Position numbers and translations under genes: made by a program
Notes under the pieces: generated by a model
The model's database searches: none
What the model was told of the DNA's origin: nothing
Seen by the model: only the letters and a program-made list of their open reading frames with translations
Shown: piece after piece, positions 9,976 through 22,135 of the stretch
How the letters are laid out: the number at the start of each line of letters is the position of its first letter
How positions within the stretch are numbered: position 1 is the first letter of the stretch
DNA from: Porphyra umbilicalis
Taxonomy: Eukaryota > Rhodophyta > Bangiophyceae > Bangiales > Bangiaceae
NCBI GenBank assembly: GCA_002049455.2
Contig: KV918846.1
Coordinates: forward strand, 186,001-250,000
Length of the DNA: 64,000 bases
Direction of reading: 5' to 3'

Positions 9976-11383
9976 GCGGAGAAGCGTTTCCTCAACTTCC
10001 CAGCTCTTGTGCTGGTTCCCCCTGGACTGGATGCACACAAGCACCCACGGCGAGTGGGATTAGACAGTCCCTGAAGCTCTCTGGCCTCAAAAGCCGAGGA
10101 CCCACACCTGAGCAGTCGTTGAGACGGCTCCTCGCTGATTTAGATAGAGACGGACTCTCCTGCAGATTGCCTGCCTGCACAAGTTCCAAAGAGGGCTTGG
10201 CCACTAACCGACATCCCTGGACGGCTCCTTTTCATGCGCCCCGCTGCCTGGGTCGGATTGTACAAGCTTCCGCGAGACCAAATCTGCTCGTAGGTACAGA
10301 TCCCGCCACCAGATGCGTGGCCCTCAAAAAAGAAGGACTCGACGTCACTTGTCCTTTGGACGTGAAGTACTGTCGCCCTCGTTCCTGACTAAGTGCCGGC
10401 CTCTTCCCATCACTGCCCGTCCACTCTCCTTTTCAAAGATAACCCTGACTCACCTGTGATGACAATGGCACAGCCAAGGGTCTCCGGCTCGTGGCATCTC
10501 GGCTCGGTCCCTCCTCCTGACACAGGCTTTGGGAGCGGACATGGAGAGACTGCCCGCTGTTTTTCATGCCATCGCCACATTTTACGTGACGTTAATCTCG
10601 GAGCCGTCGTGGGAGTTGGCGGCTGTGGTCATGGTCATCGTTTTGGGGCTGTGTGCGCGTCAGACAGCGCAGCAGCTGCCGGGCGAGCGTGTCCTGAACA
10701 TTTTCGTGTTCATCTTCGCCCTACCTCATGGGGGGTGCCTTCTGCTGGTCGGCGAGACCTTCCCCGCCATTCCCCAGAAGAGCCTCTGGTCGACCACATA
10801 CATTCTTCCGGCGACACGCACGGACGCTCAGATGTTGGTAGCGGCGTCTGTGGCTGCAGACGCGGACACGTAGGGGTGACGACGCTAGCACTGTGTTTTG
10901 TTTTGGGAGATTGCGCAGTTTCCAGTGGTCGGCTTGGCGCCGGTGTTTGGCGCGGCGCTGAGCCTGGGTAAAGGCTTGTCGCCGAACGTCGTCGGAGCCG
11001 GCGGTAGGTAGGCCATGGCGGAGGCGACGGTCGAAGTCGTGGGGGGGGTGGCAAATGCGGTCGTCGGCAGCGACAATGTGGCGTCAGAAGCAGAGGTCAG
11101 AGGCGTGGGGCCCGCGGCCGTCGGGCAGGACGGCATCGCGCATGGGGCGACCGACCTGGCGGACGGCGTCGCGAAGGCGACAGCCGTCGTGGAGGACGGC
11201 GTTGGTGGGGCGGCGGCTCATGAGACGGACACCGTCGCGGGGGCAGCCGTATACGGGGATGGCGACGACTGGGGGGCGAGCCAATCGTAGTCAACCGTAT
11301 CAATTTGGGGCGCGGAGAAGGCTCAGTCTTTTTTACTCCCGCCGTGTACCCGCGCTACGTGTAGTTTCTCCTCTTGGACATTC
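9976..11383. other. spacer with weak ORFs
   Basis: No recognised gene. A 115-codon frame at 10529-10873 (+) has two hydrophobic stretches (AAVVMVIVLGLCA, VLNIFVFIFALPHG) and a 91-codon frame at 11015-11290 (+) is an Ala/Val/Gly/Asp-rich repeat of short V-x-D-G-V segments. Neither has enough features to be called; both could be exons of an unrecognised gene. Confidence 0.2.
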
Positions 11384-12778
11384 ACAGCACTGGGCAGAAA
11401 TCACATTGCGCCAACATCGTTTCCGACCGTCATAATTCTTTGCCAAAGCCATACCGTCGGATTCCCCTTGACCGTCCTAGCTTCAAATCTTTTCTTCCTT
11501 ACAGGTGGGTTGAGAGGCAAGCCTCCGCTCTTCACGATTTCTTCACACAAAAAACGCCCATTCATCCCGTTGCCAGGATAGAAGTTTGCCGCTCGCGAGC
11601 GTCGAGCGCGAGACGGCCCACTTAGCAAGAAAATGAGAGCCAATCCTTCTCACAAAGTGGCGGATGTGTTTTTGCCGACTTCCGTGAACCCACAGAATTG
11701 TACTGACTAAAGGATGTTCACCTTGACGACTTGATGCGGTCACGGGTACGACCCGGTGTAAGAATGCGCAGTAGAAAGCTACCGCCGTCCCTCCCCTGGG
11801 TTCTTAAGGGCCTTCAGAAGAGTTCCGAGCACCACAAGACGTGCGATACTTTTCCTGCTGTCGTCCCCTATCTCCAGATACTCCGATCCCAGGGGCTTGA
11901 GCGGGTTGAACAGGATAGAGATTCCTGCTCGAAGCTACTTTGGGCATCCTCAAGTTCATTGACGTTGCCACGCTCTCATTTCACATCCTGGTGCGGGAAC
12001 GCGAACCCGCATTCGCTTCGATGGACTGCGCTACAGATAGCACACTTGAATACGGACTTCCACAATCTCTTTGGATCGACTGGCCCACGTCCAACCACTG
12101 TTCGCGTGGACCCCTTCCCCACTTCAGGCTTGAAGGATCTCACTTTTATATTCGCTACTACCACTAAGATACGATCTGCACTAGCGGCCGCGTCACCCGA
12201 GCTTACGCCCAAAGCTTCGCCACAATATTGAAGACCCCCACGCCCTCCTGATCATCGGGGTGTCGTACTTGCCGCAACGGTGACGCATTCGTCCCATGCT
12301 TAAGCGCCATCCATTTTCAGGGCTCATTCATTTGGCTGGTGAGTTACACACTCCTTCGCGGATTCCAACCTCCATGGCCGCCGTCCTGCTGTCTACATGA
12401 ATCAACATCTATCGGTGTCTGTGAATGAGCGCAGTTTGACACCTTAGCGTCGCTTTCCGCTTACCCCGTATCGCTTATTCTACTTACCACAAATGGTACA
12501 CAGAGAGCAATCGTTGTCCGCGGCGATTTCCTACTTAATCAACCGAGCGCGCTGTATCTGTTTAAAGTTTGAGAACAGGTCGAAGGAGCGTCTCCCCCGA
12601 GCTCTCTCATGATTCGCTTGACCGGATGTGACTGATGTTTATCTGCGCCCGCTATCCTGGGGGATACTTCAGAGGGAACCAGCTACTGGATCGTCTGCAA
12701 AGTGGGGCGCATGCCGATTTGCTGTACTGGCGCCGGTACCCACAATTTTCAAATTGCCTCAGAACTCGTCCAGTACAG
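11384..12778 (-). pseudogene. degenerate LSU (28S) rRNA segment, copy 2
   Basis: Positions 11426-12778 repeat 6091-7443 with only a few differences, at a constant offset of 5335 bp. This copy extends about 40 nt further 3' in LSU terms: the minus strand at about 11424-11385 reads GATGTTGGCGCAATGTGATT and then TCTGCCCAGTGCTGTGAATGTC, an almost perfect match to the 28S sequence that ends in CAGTGCTCTGAATGTC. Both copies share the same lesions at conserved sites, so decay preceded the duplication. Confidence 0.85.
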
Positions 12779-15144
12779 TCATTGTGCGCTTGTAAAGCAG
12801 GGTGACGCACTTTGTTGCCCATCCCTGTGAAAACAGTAGCCCCTAGGAATATGCAGACATTGTGGGACGATCCAGCCCGAATCCGACCAATGAAGGACAG
12901 CGAGGCTCCTTCAATCGCCAGATTAGCCTGCTTACTAGGCAACGATCGCAGTCGATTAGACGCAATCGGAGTACACGATGGGCCAGCGAGGTCCGAATTG
13001 GGGTGCAGGGCACCCACCCGCCGCCTGAGTCGCGCGCACGCTCTGCATGACTGCCCCGCACGCATGCATGAACGCCAGAGTGCGTGCCCACCACGCATGT
13101 GCACCAGCTGTCGACGAGTGTCGGTGTCTACTGTGGTGTTGACCAACCGCGGCGCGCTCGCGTCGCGAACGCACCCATGGGTGCACGCCATGCTACACGC
13201 ATTACGTACTGTACGCGTACAGCCCCTGCCTGCAAGTGTCAACACTTTTCAACGTAAGGTATGGAGCAGGGGCTGAGGTGGATAAAGTTGAGCTAGATAT
13301 ATCCGCACAGTATACTCGGATATATCCATATTCATGCCGTAGCTGCGTATTCTTAATGTACTCTGTCCATGCACCGACGATTATAGTGTGCCTTAGTAAT
13401 TCTCTGAGGTCAGGATATAATGTAATCAGAGTGGAGATACTTTGCCTGAGTTTATCCGACTCCCGGAATCGGCTGTGCGCTACAACAACAGTCTGGGGCA
13501 GCCCTTGTGACGCCGCAGGCGAACAAGATGCCAATGTTGGCTACCAGATATGCGATAGGGGCTGGACCTTCGCAACTAAGAGAGAAATGTGTCTGGCACA
13601 CCTGAGCCGGATGCCCGGACCACGAGGTGAAGGTGTTTGGGTATCCGCAGCATGATCATATCCCCTTCGCGTGAGGAGCAGCCCTGCCGCCCTGCTTCTC
13701 GTCGCATAAAAACTGCGCCTCTTTGCTGTCACAACACCCTCCAGCGTCGACCACTGTTGCACCCCGACGAGCACTCGTCGTGACTTGGGGAGCACTGCCC
13801 GCAGCACCACAAATCTTTCTGTGTCCGACGACGAGATTGTGGCTTTTAGTTTGCACGCTGGAATTGTGCAGGTACACCATACCACTCCAGTTTCCCAGGA
13901 GATTGAGACCACCTCAAAACGTACGTTGGCTGGCGCTAGACTGTGTTGGCGGCGTCGTCGGAAAACCTCTCGTTGGTACATGCGTCGATCCCTATTTGCG
14001 CAGCAGTGTCCTCGGACGGAATATACTCACTCTAGGTACACAGATTATAATCGAAATCGGAGCGATAACATATCCGAATATAATGCTGATCCGGAATCCG
14101 ACCGACGAGGTCAGATCCGAATCCAGATATATGATATCATCAAAAACTCAAATCTGAGTGCATATCAGCGCAACTGGAGTATATTCAGATTCTATGAAAA
14201 GTGACAGATTCAAAAGCCCCTGGTATGGAGCACCACCGCACGCCCCACCGATCCCTCGTGTCCACAGCGTGGTACCGTTCCCCCTCGATAGTGCAATGGA
14301 GTCTGGTTCCTGCGTTGGACTGCTAACTAAAAGGCATGGTGCATATCTGCGAGAAGGGTGTGAATGTCGCATGACCCAGCTGAGGAGCACACAAGATGCT
14401 ATTACATTAAGCTTGTTCATCAAACCTTGCACATGTTGGACGCTGACCTGTCTTGCTCGTATTTTTCTTGCCGCATATGCCGTGCTTGTGCTATGGTGTG
14501 TCTGTTGTGCTGTTCATTCTGCTGTATATTCTCTCGATGCCAGTGCGTCTGGAAGACGCACCTTGCGCAATCCCCATGCCTCCCGCCCCCGTCAAGGTGG
14601 CGACTTGCCCCGTCGGTGCCCTACCCTCCACTTTCCTACCTTTGTCACTTGACAGGGTCCTTTCCCAACGTTTGAGTTATGACCTTTTTTCCATTTTCCG
14701 AGCGTAACCGCTGCCGAAGTTTTCTGTCAGGTGGATCAAGAGGGGGTGGGAGAGGTGGGATGGGGTCGATACTTGCACCGGTCTGTCCACTGGACTGCCG
14801 AGGGTTTGTTTGATTGGGTGTCGGGGGGGGTGGGGAGGAGGGACGGGTCGGGTCGGCGGTCGTCACGATCCGCCCGATGTGATGCGCAGCGTTTGTGTTC
14901 TCTTCTTTTCAACATATGGTGCGAAATCCAATAACTTGCCTGTCGGTGCTGCTTGGATGTGCGCTAACCGCCTCACCGACCGTGTCCTTCGCAAACGCGA
15001 GTTTTCTGTTCGCCGCCATTGCGCGTGGACGAGACCCACTTCTCCAAGAACTTGCCACTGACTTGCAGCGACGGTCGCCACACCCGATGCATACCTCTTG
15101 CTTCCTAATCGATGCATGAGATTTTCCCACTGCATATTTTTCTT
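12779..15144. other. AT-richer spacer, no supported gene
   Basis: Contains two AT-rich patches with repeated GGATAT/ATATCC words (about 13290-13345 and 14020-14190). Open frames are short and overlap on several frames. A frame at 14364-14675 is Cys-rich and hydrophobic but starts and ends arbitrarily. Confidence 0.3.
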
Positions 15145-15625
15145 GTGCCTCAGTTCTTGAGGAACGACTGCTCGTGCCTGAGCTTGTGGGGGACGACTGC
15201 CGGTGCCTTAATTCGCGGATGACGACTGTCGGTTGATCAGATGGTGCACTGCAGATTTTGTTTGTGCTTGAGTTCGTCGGTGACGACTGCTTACGCCTGA
15301 GGTTTTAGGGGGCGACAGCTTGTGCCTTGGTTTTGTGAGCAATGAATGCTTGTGCTTTGGTTTTGCGAGCGATGAATGCTTGTGCCTTGTCTTGTGAGCG
15401 ATGACGGTTTGTGTCTGAGTTTGTGCGGGACGAATGCTTGTGCCTTATGTCATAGGCAATGACTGCGGGTGCCTGGGTTCACAGGGGACGCCCGCTTGTC
15501 CTTCAGATCCTCAACTACGACTGCTTGCGTTTGACTTTGTCAGGGACGAATGGTTGTGCGTTACTTTGCGAGCGACCACTGCTGTTGATTTAGTTCATGG
15601 AATAAGACTGGGGGCCGGCTCGTGA
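15145..15625. repeat. degenerate ~30-bp minisatellite
   Basis: About fifteen imperfect units built on CTTGTGCCTTGGTTTTGTGA then GCGATGAATG. The cleanest consecutive units lie at about 15310-15420; outer units vary in length (29-45 nt) and drift to GTGCCTGAG...GGGACGACTGC. No continuous protein frame crosses the array. Confidence 0.75.
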
Positions 15626-15716
15626 ACTATTTTATGCTTCTGCTCTAGGTTGTCCGAGCCTGCTCTTACATGTCAGCCGCAGCTCCCCTTTGCACGTAAA
15701 TGTCTTTTTCTGTTAC

Positions 15717-16055
15717 TCATTCGTCCTCTTCATCTTCCTCTGGCTCATCCTCAGCTTCGGCGTCCGTCTCGCCTGCCGAAGGCACTGCCCACAGCTCGGC
15801 CTCGGCAGTGTCTAGGATGGCCTCTGCATCACTCTCTAAACCGAGCCACGTCTCCACCACACGCGCGCGCTCCACCCCCCCAGCGTCACCAAAACACCGT
15901 CCACCGAGAGAGAAGCCCTGCATGCTCGTCAACACTCGTTCCACATCCTCTCCGACAGACCGGAAGGAGTGTCGATAGGACCCGTGCATTGCCGTTACCG
16001 ACGCCTCCATGACCGTTGGCAAAATTTGTGCTCTTACAGTCGTTCTCAAAAACAT
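15717..16055 (-). CDS. hypothetical acidic-tailed protein or terminal exon
   Basis: A 112-codon minus-strand frame with an ordered first part (HSFRSVGEDVERVLTSMQ, GFSLGGRCFGDAGG) and a strongly acidic end (DAEAEDEPEEDEEDE). The acidic run is mirrored by a Ser-rich plus-strand frame, so strand is uncertain. I do not recognise it. It could be the last exon of a gene lying further right, or chance. Confidence 0.2.
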   Translation of the reverse strand: MFLRTTVRAQILPTVMEASVTAMHGSYRHSFRSVGEDVERVLTSMQGFSLGGRCFGDAGGVERARVVETWLGLESDAEAILDTAEAELWAVPSAGETDAEAEDEPEEDEEDE

Positions 16056-17160
16056 CCCTCAGTCCCACATGTTAACATGTCCTTCAACAGTTACACTTCG
16101 ACCAAAGTCGACGGTTTACAAGTTGGTTTCAGTGCGAGGCAGCTCATTTTCATGATCTGGTTAACGTTGGCTGTGGACCACCACGCTGCATGAGCAGTGT
16201 GAGGCTGTCTTGGGACGCCCTCACGAGACACACGGTCCTTTTCTCTGCCTCACTGCAGGTGTTTTGGCCCATTCAGACCCTGAATGCTGACGTGGCCCCT
16301 GCAGCCGCTGTTAGGATCAGCTTGAGTGCGTCTGGGGCAACAGGACACAGGACTGTTGCAGTGGGTTAGAAACTCTGCCGCACATGTGCCAAGGTCAGTC
16401 AGCGTTCATTGGCCGCCTGGCTACGGCGCCCATGCTAGAATACTTCGGACCAATGAGCGCCCAGAAATGAGTATCTTCGGCAAGAGATGCCATCAACAGT
16501 TCTCCACAAATTACCCTCCCAGACGCGTCTGTGAGACGGGCTGAGTGCTCTTACGAAAGGATAGACCACGGCAGCACTTTTGTTGGCCAGTGTGGCGCGC
16601 ATGTCCCATTTTGTACGAATAGCCTCCGGGAGCCGCGGTGCGCGCTCACGACTGAGGAACCGCTTTGCATGATCGTCCGGGATGCGGCGGATTTTTCCTG
16701 TGGCCACTTCGATATGCCCTTGCAGTGAGAACGGGTCGCGTCGTGCGCGACGGCCTCAGAAGAACTGCTCTCATTCCCAGTATGCAGAGTATCTAACGTG
16801 GTCACTGCTACTAGTTAGAATGGAATAAAAGGCGAAAGCGATGACGCATTGAGAAGTCCGGTGTGATCGACGGACAAATTTCGTTTCGCAACCCAGCGAT
16901 CAAAAGACCGGTCGATGCCCCATAATTGTGACAGATTGGCTCCAAACCTTTCTTTTCCGATGTCGAATTCCAAAATCTGTGGTGCGCTGCTGCAAACTTG
17001 TGTGGCCCGCTTTGATTCATAGAAAAGCAGATCAGTCAACGGTGCCGTGTGTCCGATCGGAGCGCCGCCACTCTGCTGGGGACGGTGGAGCCATTGGCGA
17101 TCTCCTTCCTCCCGACGGCTGTCCCCGTCGTGGACGTCGTCGTCGCGTCTTCCTCGCCTC
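16056..17160. other. spacer, nothing recognised
   Basis: Short overlapping frames only. An open frame begins at 17049 (+) and continues into the 290-bp tandem duplication. Confidence 0.3.
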
Positions 17161-17740
17161 GTCCCGCATTGCCCCTGTTGCACGCAATGGTCTCCCGCGG
17201 CACGCCATCGGCGCTCTTGGTATGTGCCTCCGATCTGTTGCACCACTTACACAGTTGCATGAGCGATGTGGGCGGGCACTGGGATCATCGGCATGATGAG
17301 CACGTGTCGTTGTGTATGTTTTTCAATTACGAGATGCATGAGTTCAGTTGCGCACGTGAATGTTCTCAGGCTTTGTCCCCCCCCTGCTGCCGCGCATGGC
17401 TGGTTGAAGACTGCATCACCCGACCTGTCCTGGATCTCTTTAATTGCCGCGTCCCGCATTGCCCCTCATGCACGCATTGGTGACCCACGGCACGCCACAC
17501 GCGCTGTTGGTATGTGCTTCCGATCTATTGCACCGCTTGCACAGTTGTATGAGGGATGTGGGCGGGCACTGGAACCATCGGCATGATGAGCACGCGTCGT
17601 TGTGTATGTTTTTTGATGACGAGATGCATGAGTACGGTTGCGTACGTGAATGTTCTGAGGCTTTGTCCCCCCCCTGCTGTCGCGCATGGCTCGTTGAAGA
17701 CTGCATCACCCGACCTTTCCTCGCTCTCTTTAATTGCCGC
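17161..17740 (+). repeat. 290-bp tandem duplication carrying a conserved peptide
   Basis: Unit 1 is 17161-17450 and unit 2 is 17451-17740, both starting GTCCCGCATTGCCCCT and ending TCTTTAATTGCCGC, about 90 percent identical. Each unit encodes on the plus strand a peptide of about 88 residues with LLVCASDLLH, DVGGH, HDEH and SPPCCRAWLVEDCITRP. Because 290 is not a multiple of three, the two peptides lie in different frames (17049-17483 and 17444-18016) and no single protein contains both without a frameshift or splicing. Function unknown; many of the differences change an amino acid, so selection on the peptide is not evident. Confidence 0.75.
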
Positions 17741-18016
17741 ACCTCTGCTGCCACCCCCCACGCCCTCGCCATGTTCGTCCGAATGCGACGTGTACCTGCA
17801 CGGTCCCGCTGTGAGGTGTGCTTTGATATTGACACTGACATTGTGGGCGTGACTATGATATCTGGGACATTGTCTGTTGCTTTCGTGCTCTTTGATATGA
17901 TTGTAGGAACAGGTCGGAGACGTTTGCTCTGTGGTTGGGCTTTTGTTCAGCTGATTCAGATGCCTCATTCGGAGGAGTCCGCGATGCGCTGGATGGTGGA
18001 CGTGCTGAACGTCTAG

Positions 18017-21000
18017 ACGTGCGGATCGACGCTTCTCAATGTCCCTGCTGTTGATGCTCCGTTCGAGAGGAGCGCAGAAGAGGGGGGCGTCATTCTGTCA
18101 TGTCTTTCCTTTTTTTTTTCTCATTGCTCCTCTTCCCGTTTGCGACACGTATAGCTATGTCTATTAAACACGCTCTTTGTCACACCTCGATTCATGATGG
18201 CAGGGCACACGCAAAGGCCAATACCGGGCTGGCATCTTGAGTGCGTGAGTCATACATGCGCTTCTTCGAGAAACGGAGTGCCCGCGATGTATCGACTTCG
18301 TCGGTGGTGCCTGTCCCCAACGACTCAACTGCTCCTAATAGCGCGGCACTAAGTTAACGACCGGCTTAGTCAACGCTTTGGTCCAAAAAGCAAAATAACG
18401 ACCACGGGGGTCACTTTCACAGTGATTTGTCAAGTAAAAGTCTACAACTCCGATGCTGTGTAGACAAGTCCTGGCTTGTGTGTTTTCACATTTAGCATAA
18501 ATATGACGTCTCAATTGAAATTATGGCAGGTTTTTTGTTGCCAGTTGCTTCCGCCCACTTGCGATCACCTCACGGGCAACAATCCGTGCCGGGGCCTCCT
18601 ATCTGCGCGCACATCAAAGCTGCATACATGGCATTGTCCGGCACGTGCGTGTGCTCGTGGAGTACACACCCTCGCCTGAGTAGTAGCGACAACGCAGCGT
18701 CAGTCACTGCACTGGTCCTGCTCTGACGCGTGTTCTGGCGACCGAGACCCCATGCACCGACACTGCCGTCGCCTTTCCCTCCCCCACCCGCACTATCCGT
18801 CTTGCGCACGCGCCGAGCTCATTCCACCCCGCACCGTGGCGGCAACTGCTCATGGGTCAGCGGTTTGAGCGACGGGGCTCGTCGCTCGCGTCGCCAGCGA
18901 CTACATGTGGTGCCGCCCCCATTCGGCTGTCACGGGGATCGGGCGGGGCGGGGACTCCCGAAGAGAACGCCTGCGGTGTGCGCACCATCCGTCCAAAGCC
19001 GTGAAGGGGTGATGGCGGCGACCCCAACCAGACCCTAAGCTTTTCGCCTCCGCCGTGATGGACCGTCGGTAATCTGGTGATGACGGCTCCAAGAGCGTAG
19101 GCCGCTCAAGCAATCCCGTGACAGACGCAGACGAAGAGCAAAGCCCACTCGTTTGTGATTTCAATGCCTGCACCAGAGGTTCAGTGTTCGGGAGCACTGA
19201 AGACCCGTTCTCCTCACACGTCAACTGCAGGAATCGCACGTCGCGCAGACGCACCGGCCCGAGTTCCTAACCCAAGGCGACGCAGATTTCCGCCATGGAC
19301 AATAATGTGTAACGTACGACATTAAAACAACGTGGACGTGGAATGAAGCCCGTGCATGGAAGCTCGCTGTGTGTGTGTGCATGAGCTTCGTATACTTTCG
19401 AAACTACATGTCAACAAAGACACTAAGCGCAACTAACAGCCTCGGGCGTACGCTTGTGGGAAGAAGAGCAAGAAAATGACACATATCCCGCCGCGCGCCA
19501 GCACGTTCGTCCCCCTCGCCAGCTACGGACTTCTTCCCACCCTCCACCGCTCACGTCAGCCACAGCGACGGCACGATGCGGGAGCGCGTCGTCCGCCGCA
19601 CCTCACCCGCCGCCCCGTCTGCCAGCGAGGCCGCCGTCGCCGCTGCCGCCGCCGCCGCCACCCGCGGCGCGCGCGCCCTTCGCCGCGCAGCGGGTGTCCT
19701 TGCCTCGGCGGGCGCCGCCGCCTACACCGTCTTCTCTGGTGCCATGAACATTGGTTTCGGCGTCGGCGTCAGCCGCATCCACCGCCTCTGTGGCCTCTGC
19801 CGCCGTCGCGGCGGGCGCCGCCGCTGTATCCCCTGGCTGCGCACGTATGGCAGCTCGTCCACTACCGGCACCGCGCCGATCAAGTAAATCATGCGGCACG
19901 CGGACCCCGCGGCGACCAGCGTGGCGGCCAGGCCAACGACGTTCGCGCTTTCTTCACGCCCAGCGGGTGGCGATGAGCTTTAGTGGTGGCACGGGCGGCG
20001 GTAGCAACGCAGGAAGGGTCAGAGGCGGCGGTCGCCAGACCAGGGAGCGCCTCACACAGGAAGGCTCGGTGAGCGGGGTCGAGGCCGAGCACCGACGCCT
20101 GCGGAAGGGAAAAGGAACCCGAAAAGTGCGGCTGCGAGGAGAGTGGAATGGGGGAGGGGGGGGGCACAGCGGTGGCGGCGGCGGCTGCGGTGCCCACCGC
20201 CGCCGGCCCACGCTCTCCGCCGGTTGAACTCCCCGCCATTCCGGCTGCGGTGGACCTGGGAAAGTCGACCCCCCTACCCTCTTTGGCGGGCAGAGCAAAC
20301 AGCCGAACCGTTACCCACCACCTCAACCACTCCCCCTGAGCGCCGTCCGCAAGCCGTCCTGGACCCTCTTCGAGGTCCCGGTGGAGAGCCAACCACGCTG
20401 CCCGGTCCGCGTGCCGCCTGGCTGGCGCCCGAAATGTGGCCCTCGGCGACGAGCTTCCCTCCTTCGCGGCGTCGGCGGCGGCCGCGATGCCCGACGCGCA
20501 GCGGCCGGCTCTCCCGTGCTACCGCCGCCCGGTGGGGGGAGAGACCGGCGGCCGCCGCCTGTCAAGCCGTGGCGGCTGCTCCGACGTCGCCTGTGACGCG
20601 GGGCGGTCGGGCGGCTGGCCAGCCGCCGTGGCGTCGGCGTCTCCCCCCACAGCCCGCCATCCGAGGTCTGACGCGACATCATCGACGATTGGCTCGGCAA
20701 CAGCGTCCCCGACGCCTCCGCCGAGGACCAGTCTGTGGCGGGGGGGCTCTCTCGCAGGGTAGTGTGCGAGGGGGTGTGGTGTCAGCTGGGCTGGTGGCCT
20801 GTTTGTGCGCCCCTTCGCCATCCGCACCCCGTTGGCCATCGACGCCCCTCCCCTCCCCCCGCTCGCCAACGCAAAGAGCGCGCAACGGATCGCGCATGCC
20901 TGGGGACTCGTTCCGTTTGCGCTGCCGCCGCCGTACCCACCCTCTCGTGCAATCACGCGCACGCATGCCGTGCACACCCTCACCCCTGCGCGACGTTCCC

Positions 21001-22135
21001 ACTCCTGACGCATTGACCTGGTTTGAGTTGGGTGGGGGCAGTGTCTACGGCGGCTTGCCACCGACTAGTTTCCACACGGCTTCTCGACCGACTACGTCTT
21101 CTTCGCTCGTGTCGGATAGCGCGCGATCTGGGCGTCCGTCGGTGCCCGGCACAAGGTGTCGCTTTGTCTCGCGTTGCTGCGTTGCTACGTTGCGCTCGCT
21201 GTGGCACTACCATACCGGAATCGCCTGCCGCGCCAGTTGAGACGCCCGACTTGTCTTCGACACCCCCAGCCGACTCTGCACCCCTCTCCGGCTCCTCATC
21301 ACACGCCAACTCGTCGCCTACGGCCCCCGCCTGCTCGATGCCCTCCGCGTCGCCGCCATCGGGCTCGGGCTCTCGCGCGGGGCCGCCTGAGCCTGCTGAG
21401 AAGGACACCCTCGCCTACACGCCGCGGCCGGCCCATGGGCCTCCGGCGCGTAGCATCAACAAGGCCCAGCTCGAACGCGGCCTCAGGAGCATCTGCACTG
21501 AGTGCAAGCGCGCGCAGAGCGTGAGCTCCAACGTCTCCATCTGCCCTGAGGAGTGCCCGTGCCCGTGGCCGCGCAGGCCTTGTGCTCATACAGGCTGGGG
21601 ACGGCGCTGGGTTGGCAGCACGGGCGGCTACTTGAGCCGCACGGCGGAGCGGCGCGCTCATCGTCGCCTTTGCTACGTGTCCCGACTTGCCATGACGGTC
21701 GGACCGGACCACCCTACCTGTCCCCCGTGGTGTCCATGCCCGTGGGCGTCACCGCCTATCGTCGAGACGCCCCCGGACGAGATTGGCTGGGTGCATGGCG
21801 TTAAGTGGGAGGCGTACGTGCGCGTCGAGGCGAACAAGCGCGCGGCCGCCGAGGCCAAGGTGCCACCGCGTTGGGTGCAAGTGGAGACGTGGCCGGACGC
21901 GAACGGCGTGCGCGGCCTGCGCTGGATTGACGCCAACAAGACGCAGCCGCCCGAGTGGTGGGAGCCGCAGCAGTTGGGACCGCTCCCCCCCCGCCGCCGA
22001 CTGTAACGCTTTCTCGGCCGTCTCGCGCTCGGCCGTGGCAGTGTGGACGGCGCCGCTTTGCCACACAAGGGTCAAGCGCAAGGACACGACTACGTTTGGG
22101 ACCTCCGCCAAGACCAAGACCCCGACCAAGATCCA
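18017..22135. other. GC-rich region with unresolved ORFs
   Basis: From about 19.5 kb composition rises and long frames appear (19476-19976, 20143-21240, 21023-22006, all +). The 21023-22006 frame ends in a Trp-rich, ordered-looking segment (GWVHGVKWEAYVRVEANKRAA, RWVQVETWPDANGVRGLRW, PPEWWEPQQLGP) and lies directly upstream of the Myb-like ORF, so it may be part of that transposon or an upstream exon. The rest looks like compositional ORFs. A minus-strand frame at 18901-19254 is also unassigned. Confidence 0.3.
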
